NCBI GenBank assembly: GCA_902620895.1 | Contig: CACNJU010000001.1 | Span: 56,951 to 120,950, forward strand | Source: an uncultured Prochlorococcus sp. | Lineage (GTDB): Bacteria; Cyanobacteriota; Cyanobacteriia; PCC-6307; Cyanobiaceae | Direction of reading: 5' to 3' | Length of the DNA: 64,000 nt | Shown: positions 27,073 through 35,987 of the stretch, piece after piece | Position numbering within the stretch: position 1 is the stretch's first letter | Layout of the letters: each line of letters starts with the position of its first letter | Made by a program: the position numbers and the translations under genes | The notes under the pieces: model-generated | What the model was told of the DNA's origin: nothing | What the model saw: only the letters and a program-made list of their open reading frames with translations | The model's database searches: none

Positions 27073-27999
27073 ATGCGTCTTTTACTACTTGGCTGTACTG
27101 GATTTGTTGGAAAAGAATTGGTACCAACACTACTCAATGAAAATCACGAAATATATATTGTAAGTAGAAAACCCATTAGTAAATTAAAGCTTGATTTAGA
27201 TTTCAATAAGTTTAAATTTTTACAAATAGATTTATCAAAAGAAAAAAACTGGAATAACGAAAATCTTCTAAATATTTTAAGAGAGACAGATGGAATTATT
27301 AACTTGATGGGAGAACCCATAGCAGAAAAAAAATGGACTTCTGAACAAAAACAGGAGATTGAAAATAGTCGTATTAACACCACGAAATTTATGATGAAGA
27401 CCCTTAAAAATTTAAAAATAAACCCAAAAGTCATCATAAATGGATCAGCTATAGGTTATTACGGTACAAGTTTATCTAATGAATTCACTGAAAATAGTCC
27501 TGGAGGAAAAGACTTTTTATCTAATCTTTGCAAAAAATGGGAAGCGGTCGCCGCTGAAAAACCATTTTTCTCAAGGTTAGTTATTTTTAGAATTGGAATT
27601 GTTCTTGAGAAAGACGGAGGAGCATTAGGAAAAATGATCCCTATATTTAAAGTTGGATTAGGTGGACCAATTGGAGATGGTAAGCAATGGATGAGTTGGA
27701 TTCATAGAACTGATTTATGTGCATTAATTATTCAAGCATTAGTTGATAAAAAGTCTTCGGGAGTATTTAATGCTGTTGCACCAAATCCAGTATTAATGAG
27801 AGAATTTTCTCAGACTTTAGGCAAATGTCTGAATAGACCTAATTTACTTCCAGTGCCTGGAGCGGTTTTAAAAATATTGTTAGGAGATGGAGCGAAAGTT
27901 GTTTTAGAAGGACAAAAAGTAATTAGCAGTAAAATCAAAAATTATAATTTTAAATATCCTCTTCTTGAGAAAGCAATTTACGCCTCCACCAAGAATTAA
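27073..27999 (+). CDS. TIGR01777-type NAD-dependent epimerase/dehydratase (SDR39U1 family)
   Basis: A 308-residue extended SDR. The N-terminal nucleotide motif is LLGCTGFVGKELVPTLL, the conserved INLMGEPIAEKKWT segment follows, and the active site region is INGSAIGYYG. The C-terminal DUF1731 region includes PNPVLMREFSQTLGKCLNRP. Such proteins are found in plastids and most bacteria, where a link to cell division has been suggested; the substrate is unknown. Its last 50 bases overlap the convergent small membrane protein gene. Confidence 0.88.
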   Translation: MRLLLLGCTGFVGKELVPTLLNENHEIYIVSRKPISKLKLDLDFNKFKFLQIDLSKEKNWNNENLLNILRETDGIINLMGEPIAEKKWTSEQKQEIENSRINTTKFMMKTLKNLKINPKVIINGSAIGYYGTSLSNEFTENSPGGKDFLSNLCKKWEAVAAEKPFFSRLVIFRIGIVLEKDGGALGKMIPIFKVGLGGPIGDGKQWMSWIHRTDLCALIIQALVDKKSSGVFNAVAPNPVLMREFSQTLGKCLNRPNLLPVPGAVLKILLGDGAKVVLEGQKVISSKIKNYNFKYPLLEKAIYASTKN

Positions 28000-28219
28000 T
28001 ACCGTTTAATAAAGCACCAATAATAAGAATTGTAATCAATGGAACTACAAGAGGATTCCAAACTATCTGAATAAAATTAATAAAAATAAATATCCCATTA
28101 AATTGCATAATGATTGCAAAAATAAAAAATATTGCAAAAAAAATGACCGTAAATAAATTTATTAATAACAAATTATCAATAATTTGTTTTAACTTATTTT
28201 GATTATTCTCCTTAGTCAT
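27950..28219 (-). CDS. Small two-helix membrane protein, hypothetical
   Basis: An 89-residue protein with two strongly hydrophobic segments (about residues 18-42 and 50-72) and charged ends (MTKENNQNKLKQII, WWRRKLLSQEEDI). I recognise no family. Reality as a gene is supported by the membrane-protein pattern, the 8-base overlap of its start with the upstream glycosyltransferase gene, and same-strand order. Against it, the last 50 bases lie opposite the 3' end of the epimerase gene. Confidence 0.65.
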   Translation of the reverse strand: MTKENNQNKLKQIIDNLLLINLFTVIFFAIFFIFAIIMQFNGIFIFINFIQIVWNPLVVPLITILIIGALLNGINSWWRRKLLSQEEDI

Positions 28220-29414
28220 TTTTTATAACAATATTCATATCATCAAACATTTTAAGACAAGCTTTGTTTTCACCCAGTCTTTTTTTAGCATTTTCATTAC
28301 ATGAGATCATAAACTTCTTATTGAGCTGTATGAGGTATATTATTTTTATGATCAATTTAATTGTCTGATTGATTTGATCATTTTTGTCTTTAAAATTACT
28401 GGCACAAAAAACATATTTTCCAAGTAAACGTCTTTGAGCTTCTGCGAAAGTTTTTGTAAATTGTGGACCTTTACCTTCAATCTGAATAACAGGTTTTCCT
28501 AATCCAATCGCTTGCTCAGCTGCTGTTCCTGCCATGCTAATACAGCATCTACTTTTCAATAATATTTCGTCAAAATTATTCCAATATATATTCACTTCTA
28601 AAAGTTTATATTGGAATTTCAAGAGATTATTATCTTTTATATTTTCTATTTTCAACCATCCTCTTTTTTGAAATATCTCCTTTATTTTGAATGGAGATAG
28701 AGCATTAACTATTGCAAAATTAAACTGAATTTTTTGAAAATATCTTAAATCTGACAATGCCTCTAATACCTCTAAAATCAAAACAAAATTATCTAAAATC
28801 TCAGGGAATCTACTTCCTGGAAATAATCCAATACTAAATTCATCTTTATTTAATACTTTGTTTCTAGGAAAAAACTTATCCATAAATGGGTTACCTAAAA
28901 AAGACACTTTCTTTTTTAACTGCAAAGTTAAATCATTAGCTGTAAGGGAATCTCTCGTATATATTTTTTTTGCTTTTTGTGAGAGCAAGAAAAATTTAGA
29001 AGGCCATGGTAATTTCAACTTCCCTTCATAATGGCTGGAATAAGCAACTAGATATGTAAAAAAATCTTTCTTACAAACCCATGCAAAAAAAACTGGCACA
29101 ATATCTCCAACTACAAAAAAATAATCATATTTTTTTCTTATTTTAAAAGTTAAATATAATCTTTTTAGAAGATAAAATATTTCTCCTCCTAATATCTCAT
29201 TAAGTCTTCCCTTAAAAGAATTATAACCAATTCCTCCAGTTCTAAATTCCTTAGTTTTACCGATAATCTTAATTTTTTCTTTTTTGTAATGGTTTCCCAT
29301 ACCAACAATTGGGAAAGCATGAACAGAATAACCACTTTTTACGAATTGTTTAGCTAATAGACTGCCAGATAGATCTTCTCCATGTCCATTACTTAAAATT
29401 AAAATCTTAAACAA
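28212..29414 (-). CDS. Lipid-A-disaccharide synthase-like glycosyltransferase
   Basis: A 400-residue protein of the cyanobacterial/plant LpxB-related group (TIGR03492-like). It has the N-terminal LILSNGHGEDLSGSLLAKQF, a central FFVVGDIVPVFFAW, LFPGSRFPEI at the start of the second lobe, and the nucleotide-sugar region SMAGTAAEQAIGLGKPVIQI. The fold call (GT-B) is family knowledge; the sugar substrate is unknown. The start is a TTG at 29414, only one base past the stop of the frameshift-corrected TPR reading frame, so translation is probably coupled. Confidence 0.82.
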   Translation of the reverse strand: MFKILILSNGHGEDLSGSLLAKQFVKSGYSVHAFPIVGMGNHYKKEKIKIIGKTKEFRTGGIGYNSFKGRLNEILGGEIFYLLKRLYLTFKIRKKYDYFFVVGDIVPVFFAWVCKKDFFTYLVAYSSHYEGKLKLPWPSKFFLLSQKAKKIYTRDSLTANDLTLQLKKKVSFLGNPFMDKFFPRNKVLNKDEFSIGLFPGSRFPEILDNFVLILEVLEALSDLRYFQKIQFNFAIVNALSPFKIKEIFQKRGWLKIENIKDNNLLKFQYKLLEVNIYWNNFDEILLKSRCCISMAGTAAEQAIGLGKPVIQIEGKGPQFTKTFAEAQRRLLGKYVFCASNFKDKNDQINQTIKLIIKIIYLIQLNKKFMISCNENAKKRLGENKACLKMFDDMNIVIKND

Positions 29415-29415
29415 T

Positions 29416-29845
29416 TTAAAATTCCAACCATTTTTTTACTTTGGTTAACTCAGGCCAATCTGGATATCTACTTAATCCGTCTTCAACAGATTCTTTCAAC
29501 TCACTTTTAACATCCGGCATCATCATAGACATTTTTTTTTATTAACTCAATATGATCCCTAACACCTTTATTATTGGTAGCCAAAAGAGCTAAAGACAAA
29601 TTCATTCTTGCCTGTGGATCTTGCTGATTTAATCGAACAGCTTGTCTGGCAGCTGACAAAGCTTCTTCATTATTTTTCAAAAGTAATTGAAGCCATGATA
29701 AACAAGTCCAGGCAGCAAAATGATTTGGAATTTGCTGTATAATTTTTTGAAAATCCTGAACGATTGGAATTAAATCTTTCCCTGCTTTATATCTTGATAA
29801 AGCTGCATTAAAATCCTCTTCTATGGGATTAATTTCGTTATTCAT
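29416..29845 (-). CDS. TPR-like protein with apparent frameshift at an A9 tract
   Basis: The zero-frame ORF (29507-29845) encodes 112 residues with TPR-type helices (NHFAAWTCLSWLQLLLKNNE, EALSAARQAVRLNQQDPQAR) and ends in an unlikely VYDDAGC tail. Just before that, at 29532-29540, the coding strand has nine A. Removing one A opens a frame continuing SMMMPDVKSELKESVEDGL and WPELTKVKKWLEF, ending at 29416, exactly against the TTG start of the next gene. The extension looks like real protein. The cause may be sequencing error, a natural frameshift, or RNA polymerase slippage on poly-A. No function is assigned beyond TPR-like. Confidence 0.75.
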
Positions 29846-29851
29846 TATTAA

Positions 29852-30244
29852 TTAAACTGCAAAAGAGCTTCCACAACCGCAAGTTTGAGAGGCATTGGGA
29901 TTTACAAAATTAAAGCCACCTCCAATTAATTCCTTACTAAAATCTAACTGCATTCCATAAATATATAAAAGACTTTTAGGATCACAAACAACTTTAAAGC
30001 TTTGATCAGCTTTTAATGAATAATCATAAACTTTATCATCGGGATTTATTTCAGCAGTTCCTATAAAATCCATCGTATAACTCATCCCACTACAACCGCC
30101 AGATCTTACTCCTACCCTTAGTGCTTTTTTATCACTTTGGTCCTTCAATAAATTTGAAATTTGTTCTATAGCATCATTCGTAATTAGGATACCTTTGCCA
30201 TCAACAGAATTTTTAATTTCCTGTTTAACTTCTAAATTTTCCAT
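29852..30244 (-). CDS. A-type iron-sulfur carrier (IscA/SufA/HesB family)
   Basis: A 130-residue protein of the A-type carrier family that transfers Fe-S clusters to targets. The three ligand cysteines are in GGCSGM and the CGCGSSF tail. FSKELIGGGFNFVNPNASQT is the family core. The ORF extends to 30304, but the ATG at 30244 (MENLEVKQEI) is more likely; MF at 30250 is an alternative. It is divergent from zds across about 100 bases and followed 6 bases later by the TPR-like gene. Confidence 0.93.
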   Translation of the reverse strand: MENLEVKQEIKNSVDGKGILITNDAIEQISNLLKDQSDKKALRVGVRSGGCSGMSYTMDFIGTAEINPDDKVYDYSLKADQSFKVVCDPKSLLYIYGMQLDFSKELIGGGFNFVNPNASQTCGCGSSFAV

Positions 30245-30343
30245 AAACATGGGCTTTTCACTATCTATAATATAAAAACTTAATCGATGGGATGCATAGA
30301 ACAAACATTATCCAAACTTGATTTGTTATAATTTTAAGAAAAA

Positions 30344-31798
30344 GTGAAAATTGCGATAGTTGGTTCTGGATTAGCTGGTCTTACAGCAGCAGTCAATTTA
30401 GTTGATGAAGGTCATGAAGTAGAAATTTACGAGAGCAGGTCATTTTGGGGAGGTAAAGTAGGAAGTTGGGAAGATAAGGATGGCAACCACATAGAAATGG
30501 GTTTACATGTATTTTTTTACAATTATGCAAATCTTTTTAAATTAATGAAAAAAGTGGGAGCTCTAGACAATTTACTCCCAAAAGATCATACTCATCTATT
30601 TATCAATAATGGTGGTAATTTAAAATCGTTAGACTTCAGATTCCCTTTAGGTGCTCCATTTAACGGACTTAAAGCTTTTTTTACCACCGAACAACTTACT
30701 TGGGTAGATAAGTTCAGAAATGCCTTAGCTTTAGGGACAAGTCCAATCGTTAGAGGATTAATAGACTATGAAGGCGCAATGAAAATAATTAGAGATCTAG
30801 ATAGAATTAGTTTTAAAGAATGGTTTTTAAACCATGGTGGAAGTGAAAAAAGTTTGGAAAGAATGTGGGATCCTATCGCATATGCATTAGGTTTTATTAA
30901 TTGCAAAGATATTTCAGCAAGATGCATGCTAACTATTTTCATGATGTTTGCTTCAAAAACAGAAGCCTCAAAACTTAATCTTTTAAAAGGTTCCCCACAT
31001 AAGTGGTTAACGCAACCTATCGTCGACTACATCACAAACAAAGGAGCAAAAATACATCTAAACCATAAGGTAGAAGAAATCATTTATGAAAAGGAATCTT
31101 CCTCTTATTCAGTAAATCAATTAAAAATATCTTCTCCTGAAGGAATTAAGGCAGTGTTTGCAGATAAATTTCTAGCTGCCTGTGATGTTCCTGGAATAAA
31201 AAAAATAATTCCAAAAGAATGGTATCAATTCAAAGAATTTGAAGGTTTAAAAAAACTTAGAGCTGTAGCTGTTGCCACAATCCAATTAAGATATGACGGT
31301 TGGGTTACTGAATTACAAAAAGATAATACTGGAAACGAACCAATAGGACTAGATAACCTTCTTTATTCTGCTGATGCCTCTTTCAGTTGTTTTGCTGATT
31401 TAGCACTAGCAAGTCCAGCAGACTATAGAAAAAAAGATATGGGATCGCTTCTGCAATGTGTTTTAACTCCTGGCGATAGATGGATGGGAAGATCCACAGA
31501 AAGAATTACAAAAGAAATTGATAAAGAGGTTCGCCGTCTATTCCCATCCTCAAAAAACCTAAAATTGCTTTGGAGTAACGTAGTACAAATTCCACAATCA
31601 CTCTATAGAGAAGCTCCAGGTATGGAACCTTTCAGACCCGATCAAAAAACATCTATATCTAATTTCTTCATGGCTGGTAGTTATACAAAACAAGATTATA
31701 TAGACTCTATGGAGGGAGCTACAATGAGTGGTCATTTAGCTGCTGCCGCAATTTTAGAGAAGAAAGCCGAATTAGCAAAAAATCTTGCAGTAAGTTAA
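30344..31798 (+). CDS. zds: Zeta-carotene desaturase (Zds/CrtQ)
   Basis: A 484-residue plant-type desaturase converting zeta-carotene towards lycopene. The FAD-binding start is [17 protein letters not shown], followed by [20 protein letters not shown] and, near the end, [20 protein letters not shown]. It is a paralogue of pds at 6180, clearly of the Zds branch ([16 protein letters not shown]). The start is GTG at 30344. The START-like gene begins 4 bases past its stop, so the two are almost certainly co-translated. Confidence 0.96.
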   Translation: MKIAIVGSGLAGLTAAVNLVDEGHEVEIYESRSFWGGKVGSWEDKDGNHIEMGLHVFFYNYANLFKLMKKVGALDNLLPKDHTHLFINNGGNLKSLDFRFPLGAPFNGLKAFFTTEQLTWVDKFRNALALGTSPIVRGLIDYEGAMKIIRDLDRISFKEWFLNHGGSEKSLERMWDPIAYALGFINCKDISARCMLTIFMMFASKTEASKLNLLKGSPHKWLTQPIVDYITNKGAKIHLNHKVEEIIYEKESSSYSVNQLKISSPEGIKAVFADKFLAACDVPGIKKIIPKEWYQFKEFEGLKKLRAVAVATIQLRYDGWVTELQKDNTGNEPIGLDNLLYSADASFSCFADLALASPADYRKKDMGSLLQCVLTPGDRWMGRSTERITKEIDKEVRRLFPSSKNLKLLWSNVVQIPQSLYREAPGMEPFRPDQKTSISNFFMAGSYTKQDYIDSMEGATMSGHLAAAAILEKKAELAKNLAVS

Positions 31799-31801
31799 TT
31801 A

Positions 31802-32272
31802 ATGGGTACTTGGCTAAAACATGACGTAATAACAGTTGTTAATGCGCCTCTTGAAAATGTATGGGACACATGGAGCGATTTAGACTCAATGTCACTCTGG
31901 ATGAGCTGGATTGAATCTGTAAAAACAGTTGACGAAAAAACTAATAAGTTACCGGATTTAACAGAATGGACTTTAGCTGCAAATGGCTTTAGGTTTAAAT
32001 GGAAAGCTCAAATTACAGAAAGGGTTGAAAAAAGCAAACTTAAATGGAAATCAATAGGAGGTTTACCAACTGAGGGATCAGTAGTTTTCGAAAGTAAAAC
32101 TGATCAAATCACAACGGTAAATTTAGCAATAACTTATGAATTACCAAAAATGATTGCTCGGTTTATGGAAGAAAACATTTTAGGAAAAATGGTTACAAAC
32201 GAATTACAGGCCAATATTGATAGGTTCAAAGATTTAGTTGAAAAGAACTATACAAAAAATTTTTCTAATTAA
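31802..32272 (+). CDS. SRPBCC/START-like (polyketide cyclase/dehydrase-type) protein
   Basis: A 156-residue protein with the helix-grip pattern of SRPBCC proteins: LENVWDTWSDLDSMSLWMSW at the N-terminus, a beta-rich centre and a long C-terminal helix (NELQANIDRFKDLVEKNY). Such domains bind hydrophobic ligands in a cavity. Its position 4 bases after zds suggests handling of a carotenoid or lipid, which is inference. No signal peptide or membrane segment. Its 3' end overlaps hemD by 8 bases in convergent orientation. Confidence 0.85.
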   Translation: MGTWLKHDVITVVNAPLENVWDTWSDLDSMSLWMSWIESVKTVDEKTNKLPDLTEWTLAANGFRFKWKAQITERVEKSKLKWKSIGGLPTEGSVVFESKTDQITTVNLAITYELPKMIARFMEENILGKMVTNELQANIDRFKDLVEKNYTKNFSN

Positions 32273-33062
32273 AAATATTAATTGCTACATCTAGTAGTCC
32301 TTCAAAAGTATATTTTTGTGCCTGACTATCAACTCTTCCAAAAATCTTGTTACACATTTTTGTTGTCTGAGGTCCAATAGTTAATAACTTAATTTGGTCA
32401 AAATATTCTAACCACTGTTTACCAAGTTTTTTTTCTAATAAAAAAGCAGCATTTACTACGGTTTTACCGCTTGAGAAAATAATTGCATCTACTTTTCGAT
32501 TAGTAATAATATCAATTGTTTCTTGGGGAATTGAGTCAGGACACCTAGTTTCATATGCAGCAACCTCAGATACACGAGAACCAGACTTTCTAAATTGATC
32601 TGCAATTAGATCCCTACCACCTGTTTGCACTCTTGGTATAAAAACTCGAAGTCCATAACCAGATACTGGGAAATTATCAATTAAACTTTCAGCAACAAAT
32701 TCTGGAGGTATGAAATCAGCTTTAATCCCAAAATCATCAAGAGTTTTTGAAGTTTTTTCTCCGACTACAGCGATTTTTGTTTTTTTAGAACACTCTTTTA
32801 ATGAACTATTAAAATAATTTAGTCTTTTATCTACAAATTTGATCCCATTACTACTGGAAAAAATAATCCAATGAAAATCATTTATTTGATTTAACGCTTC
32901 GTCAAGAGGATTCAAATCATCAGGATCACTAATGCTTATTGCAGGCAAATCAAATACATTAGCGCCCTTGCTTGTAAATATCTTTTTTATATCTAATATC
33001 CCTTCTTTTGATCGAGTGATAATTATATTTCTTTGATCAAGAGGTAGATCAACTTTTGGCAT
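32265..33062 (-). CDS. hemD: Uroporphyrinogen-III synthase
   Basis: A 265-residue HemD, which closes and inverts ring D of hydroxymethylbilane, upstream of chlorophyll, haem and cobalamin. HemD is poorly conserved, but the two-domain pattern is recognisable: NIIITRSKEG at the start, WIIFSSSNGIKFV near residue 72, VAAYETRCP and DAIIFSSGKTVVNAAFLL in the second lobe. The ORF opens at 33077, but I prefer the ATG at 33062 (MPKVDLPLDQR). Either start overlaps the end of rbfA, so translation is probably coupled. Confidence 0.87.
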   Translation of the reverse strand: MPKVDLPLDQRNIIITRSKEGILDIKKIFTSKGANVFDLPAISISDPDDLNPLDEALNQINDFHWIIFSSSNGIKFVDKRLNYFNSSLKECSKKTKIAVVGEKTSKTLDDFGIKADFIPPEFVAESLIDNFPVSGYGLRVFIPRVQTGGRDLIADQFRKSGSRVSEVAAYETRCPDSIPQETIDIITNRKVDAIIFSSGKTVVNAAFLLEKKLGKQWLEYFDQIKLLTIGPQTTKMCNKIFGRVDSQAQKYTFEGLLDVAINIFN

Positions 33063-33441
33063 CCTTGTCCTCAACATTATGATTTTGATGTTTATTTTTT
33101 AATTCATCGAGAAGTTTCAAGACTGATAACCCTTTATCAAGAACAACATCGTCTTTAAAAATTATCTCTGGAACTCTTCTCATCTCAATTCTTTTTCCTA
33201 AACTATGCCTAATAGAGCTTTTAGCAGTATTCAATTTTTCAACAATCTCTTTCCTCACTTTCTCTTGAGCAGTTGAAGTTATATAAATTTTACAGTGTTG
33301 CAAATCACCTGATAAATCAATCTTAGAAATATTTACGAAATGATCTCTAATAAGATCATTTTCTAAATCATTCTGCAAAATAAGGGTTATTTCTTTCTTC
33401 AAAAGAGAAGAAACTTTTGCAAGACGGTAATTATTTGGCAT
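33049..33441 (-). CDS. rbfA: Ribosome-binding factor A
   Basis: A 130-residue RbfA, a KH-like protein that helps mature the 30S subunit (16S 5' end). Diagnostic parts are RLAKVSSLLKKEITLILQND at the N-terminus, LQHCKIYITS in the centre and RIEMRRVPEIIFKDDVVLDK at the C-terminal part. The tail after residue 112 is Lys/Asn/His-rich. Its start shares one base with the stop of the upstream DUF751 gene, and its stop overlaps hemD: a compact DUF751-rbfA-hemD operon. Confidence 0.95.
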   Translation of the reverse strand: MPNNYRLAKVSSLLKKEITLILQNDLENDLIRDHFVNISKIDLSGDLQHCKIYITSTAQEKVRKEIVEKLNTAKSSIRHSLGKRIEMRRVPEIIFKDDVVLDKGLSVLKLLDELKNKHQNHNVEDKDAKS

Positions 33442-33659
33442 TATGGTTGTAAATTTATTGGGTTTGTCATCGCTTGCAAGACAAAATAAACAGTTATGAA
33501 AGCACTTAAGACAGAAGATATCAAACCTACTACTGTGAGTGGATTTGATCTATTTTTGAATAAAGGTTCAAGCAATGCAACAAGTCCCCCAACAATGATA
33601 GATATCAAATACTTTGGATATCTCGCAACATTAGAGAAGAATTCGCCCATCAGCTCCAC
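33441..33659 (-). CDS. DUF751 (Ycf33-like) small membrane protein
   Basis: A 72-residue protein with two hydrophobic helices (about residues 16-32 and 41-63) and the typical N-terminus FFSNVARYPKYLISIIVGGL. DUF751/Ycf33 proteins occur only in oxygenic phototrophs and have no established function. An ATG three codons inside (33650) is a possible alternative start. The stop overlaps the rbfA start by one base. It is divergent from the GST gene. Confidence 0.85.
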   Translation of the reverse strand: MELMGEFFSNVARYPKYLISIIVGGLVALLEPLFKNRSNPLTVVGLISSVLSAFITVYFVLQAMTNPINLQP

Positions 33660-33704
33660 AAATAGATTACTTTTTTAGCTAAGTTTTAACAAACATTAAA
33701 CAGC

Positions 33705-34430
33705 ATGATTACATTATATCAATTTAGGCATAGTGCTTTTTGTTTAAAAACAAGAATGGCTCTTCATGCAAAAAAACTACAATATCGAGTTGAAGAAGTA
33801 ACACCTGGAATAGGCCAATTTGAAATCTTTAAATTATCAGGTCAAAAACAAGTACCTGTAATAGTCGATAGTAATGATCAAATTATTAATGACTCTTCAA
33901 CTATTTGCGAATATATAGATAAAAAAAATGAAAACAATCCACTCTTTCCAGAGGATCCAATATTATTTGCACAATGCAAACTAATTGAAGACTGGGCAGA
34001 TACTACAATGGCTACAACTTGTAGAAAAGCGTTAATAAAATCTGCAATAGAAAATCCACAGCTAAGAACTGCATTACTTCCAGATGAAATACCGTCTTCA
34101 GTTAAAAGTATTGTTGATAAATTACCTTTTGAAAATCTTAGTAAAATTTCTAATGTAGTTTTGTCTTCTAAAGATAATTTAGAACTCCAAAAATTACTGG
34201 AAGCTTTATCAAAATCCTTGATCAACAAAAAATATTTAGTTGGAGATAGTTTATCAATTGCAGATATTTCAATTGCTGCTCAATTATCCCTTCTTAAATT
34301 TCCAAAGTCTGCAGGACCAATTCTTTCAGGAGAGGGTAGCCAAGAATACATAAATAACCCTTATCTAGAAAATCTTTTTATGTGGAGGAACAACTTAGAA
34401 GAATTTCTTTTTAGTGCTAACTCTCAATAA
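33705..34430 (+). CDS. Glutathione S-transferase family protein
   Basis: A 241-residue GST. The N-terminal thioredoxin fold (residues 1-80) has YQFRHSAFCLKTRMALHAKK, the cis-Pro segment KQVPVIVDSN and DSSTICEYID for glutathione binding. A helical C-terminal domain includes YLVGDSLSIADISIAAQLSL. The Ser/Cys pair SAFC at residues 10-13 takes the catalytic position. The substrate cannot be inferred. Its last 14 bases overlap the convergent DUF6816 gene. Confidence 0.92.
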   Translation: MITLYQFRHSAFCLKTRMALHAKKLQYRVEEVTPGIGQFEIFKLSGQKQVPVIVDSNDQIINDSSTICEYIDKKNENNPLFPEDPILFAQCKLIEDWADTTMATTCRKALIKSAIENPQLRTALLPDEIPSSVKSIVDKLPFENLSKISNVVLSSKDNLELQKLLEALSKSLINKKYLVGDSLSIADISIAAQLSLLKFPKSAGPILSGEGSQEYINNPYLENLFMWRNNLEEFLFSANSQ

Positions 34431-35124
34431 ATTCAAACTTCAATTTATATTTATTTGTTTTTATAGCATGAATGGAAGGATCACCAACTTTTGAACCATA
34501 AGAAGCAACATATTGCACTCCACAAATTGATGGTTTGATTAAATTATCAACTTCCAATATTTCTTCAGAACATTTTTGGAATTTACTAATGGTCTCTACC
34601 TGATTAATCCTTGAAGCACCTGGCTTATGTGCTGTTTGTATAACTAGCTCATCTGCGAAAAAAATATCATCATCTTGGATCTGATTTCTCCCTGTAATTC
34701 TTGAATCTATGTAAAAATCGTCTTTTAAATAAGTAATTTGATTATTAATAGATTGAGGATCATTTACAACCTTGATTAAGGTATCACCAAATATTGCTTT
34801 TCCAATAGATTCAGAATTTTTTGCACGATTACCAACAACTAAATCTGAATCATTCTTAAAAAAATTTACTTTATAAATAACTGGCTCTTCTGAATCATTA
34901 ATTATATCTTGAGAAGTAACAAGCCAATTGCCCTCGAACCATTTAGGATAAATTAAATCCTTAGAAGTATCCGACAATTTAAAATTTGGTAAATATAATT
35001 CTGGCCATTGATTTACACGATTTTCCAAAAACTCTCGTACATTAGAATCTACAAAAGCAAAAGAACTTTCTAAAACAATTCCTTGAAAAATCAAGCAAAT
35101 AATTAATCCAAGAAGAATCTTCAT
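34417..35124 (-). CDS. DUF6816-like secreted/lumenal protein
   Basis: A 235-residue protein with a cleavable-looking signal peptide (MKILLGLIICLIFQGIVLES then SFAF). The mature part has LYLPNFKLSDTSKDLIYPKW, FEGNWLVTSQDI and IGKAIFGDTLIKVVNDPQS, matching a conserved family of cyanobacteria and plastids; the DUF number is given from memory. Expected to be periplasmic or thylakoid-lumenal, function unknown. Two cysteines (about residues 190 and 206) could form a disulfide. It converges with the GST gene (14-base overlap) and starts 1 base from the divergent CRR7-like gene at 35126. Confidence 0.78.
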   Translation of the reverse strand: MKILLGLIICLIFQGIVLESSFAFVDSNVREFLENRVNQWPELYLPNFKLSDTSKDLIYPKWFEGNWLVTSQDIINDSEEPVIYKVNFFKNDSDLVVGNRAKNSESIGKAIFGDTLIKVVNDPQSINNQITYLKDDFYIDSRITGRNQIQDDDIFFADELVIQTAHKPGASRINQVETISKFQKCSEEILEVDNLIKPSICGVQYVASYGSKVGDPSIHAIKTNKYKLKFEFIES

Positions 35125-35125
35125 T

Positions 35126-35383
35126 ATGTCAAATCCACTAATAAGAGCATCAGATCATTATGTATTATTAGAGCCAGATTCAAAAGAAAAAATTGTATCA
35201 AAGCAAGAAGCAATTTTATGGTTGAAGAATTGGCTCAGTAAGACAGAAACACAAACAATATATCAAAATATAGAGGATCCTGATCAGGAATTTTTTGAAG
35301 AATTATTAGAAAGCACTTATGAATTAGAAATAAAAATAGGATACGTTATCAAATGGTTTGCAGTAAGAATTGAACCAGATTAA
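35126..35383 (+). CDS. CRR7-like (chlororespiratory reduction 7) family protein
   Basis: An 85-residue acidic protein. The order YVLLEPDSKEK, then a helix, then FEELLESTYELEI and KWFAVRIEPD resembles the cyanobacterial CRR7 family. In plants CRR7 is needed for assembly of chloroplast NDH. Its start is practically back-to-back with the DUF6816 start (35124/35126), so the two genes must have promoters inside each other. The last 4 bases overlap aroK in convergent orientation. Family assignment is from pattern memory. Confidence 0.72.
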   Translation: MSNPLIRASDHYVLLEPDSKEKIVSKQEAILWLKNWLSKTETQTIYQNIEDPDQEFFEELLESTYELEIKIGYVIKWFAVRIEPD

Positions 35384-35937
35384 CTAATTATTTCTTTATG
35401 AATTGCATTAATTATTTTCATAGCCACTTCTTCAATATTTTCCCTTTTTACTTGAATTCTTAAATCTGCTTGAGAATACAAATTTTCTCTAGATTGAAAA
35501 ATGCTCATATATAAATCATTTAGATTCTTTCCCTGAAGAAGTGGCCTATTTTCAATTTCATTTTTCAATCTTTCTATTGCTATATCTTTGTCGACATCTA
35601 TCCAAGCAATTATTCCCTGCCTTAAGATTCCCCAGTTTTCCGATTTGGTAACTATTCCTCCCCCAGTAGAGATTACTAATGAAGGAATTTTAATAGTTTC
35701 TTTAAGGCAGTTTGCTTCTAATTCACGAAAATTATTTTCTCCTTCATCATTAAAAATTTGATTGATAGATTTTTTTACCAACTTCTCTATTAAAGAATCT
35801 AAATCAATATATTTATACTCCAATAATTCAGCTAGCTTCAAACCGGTTTGTGACTTGCCAGAACCCATCATTCCTATTAAAAATATGTTTCTGCCCTTTA
35901 AAGTATGAACTGTTTTTTTGATAATGGATTGTTCCAT
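35380..35937 (-). CDS. aroK: Shikimate kinase
   Basis: A 185-residue P-loop kinase phosphorylating shikimate in chorismate synthesis. Walker A is GMMGSGKSQTG (about residues 22-32), the shikimate-binding residues include DLDSLIEK and the GGG of STGGGIV, and the adenine/lid Arg is in ENRPLLQG. Length is typical. It is divergent from the tandem PTPS gene across about 50 bases. Confidence 0.95.
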   Translation of the reverse strand: MEQSIIKKTVHTLKGRNIFLIGMMGSGKSQTGLKLAELLEYKYIDLDSLIEKLVKKSINQIFNDEGENNFRELEANCLKETIKIPSLVISTGGGIVTKSENWGILRQGIIAWIDVDKDIAIERLKNEIENRPLLQGKNLNDLYMSIFQSRENLYSQADLRIQVKRENIEEVAMKIINAIHKEIIS

Positions 35938-35987
35938 AAAGACAAAAGCGTATTTAAAACCTTAAGATAGTATTATCGCAGAAAGGT

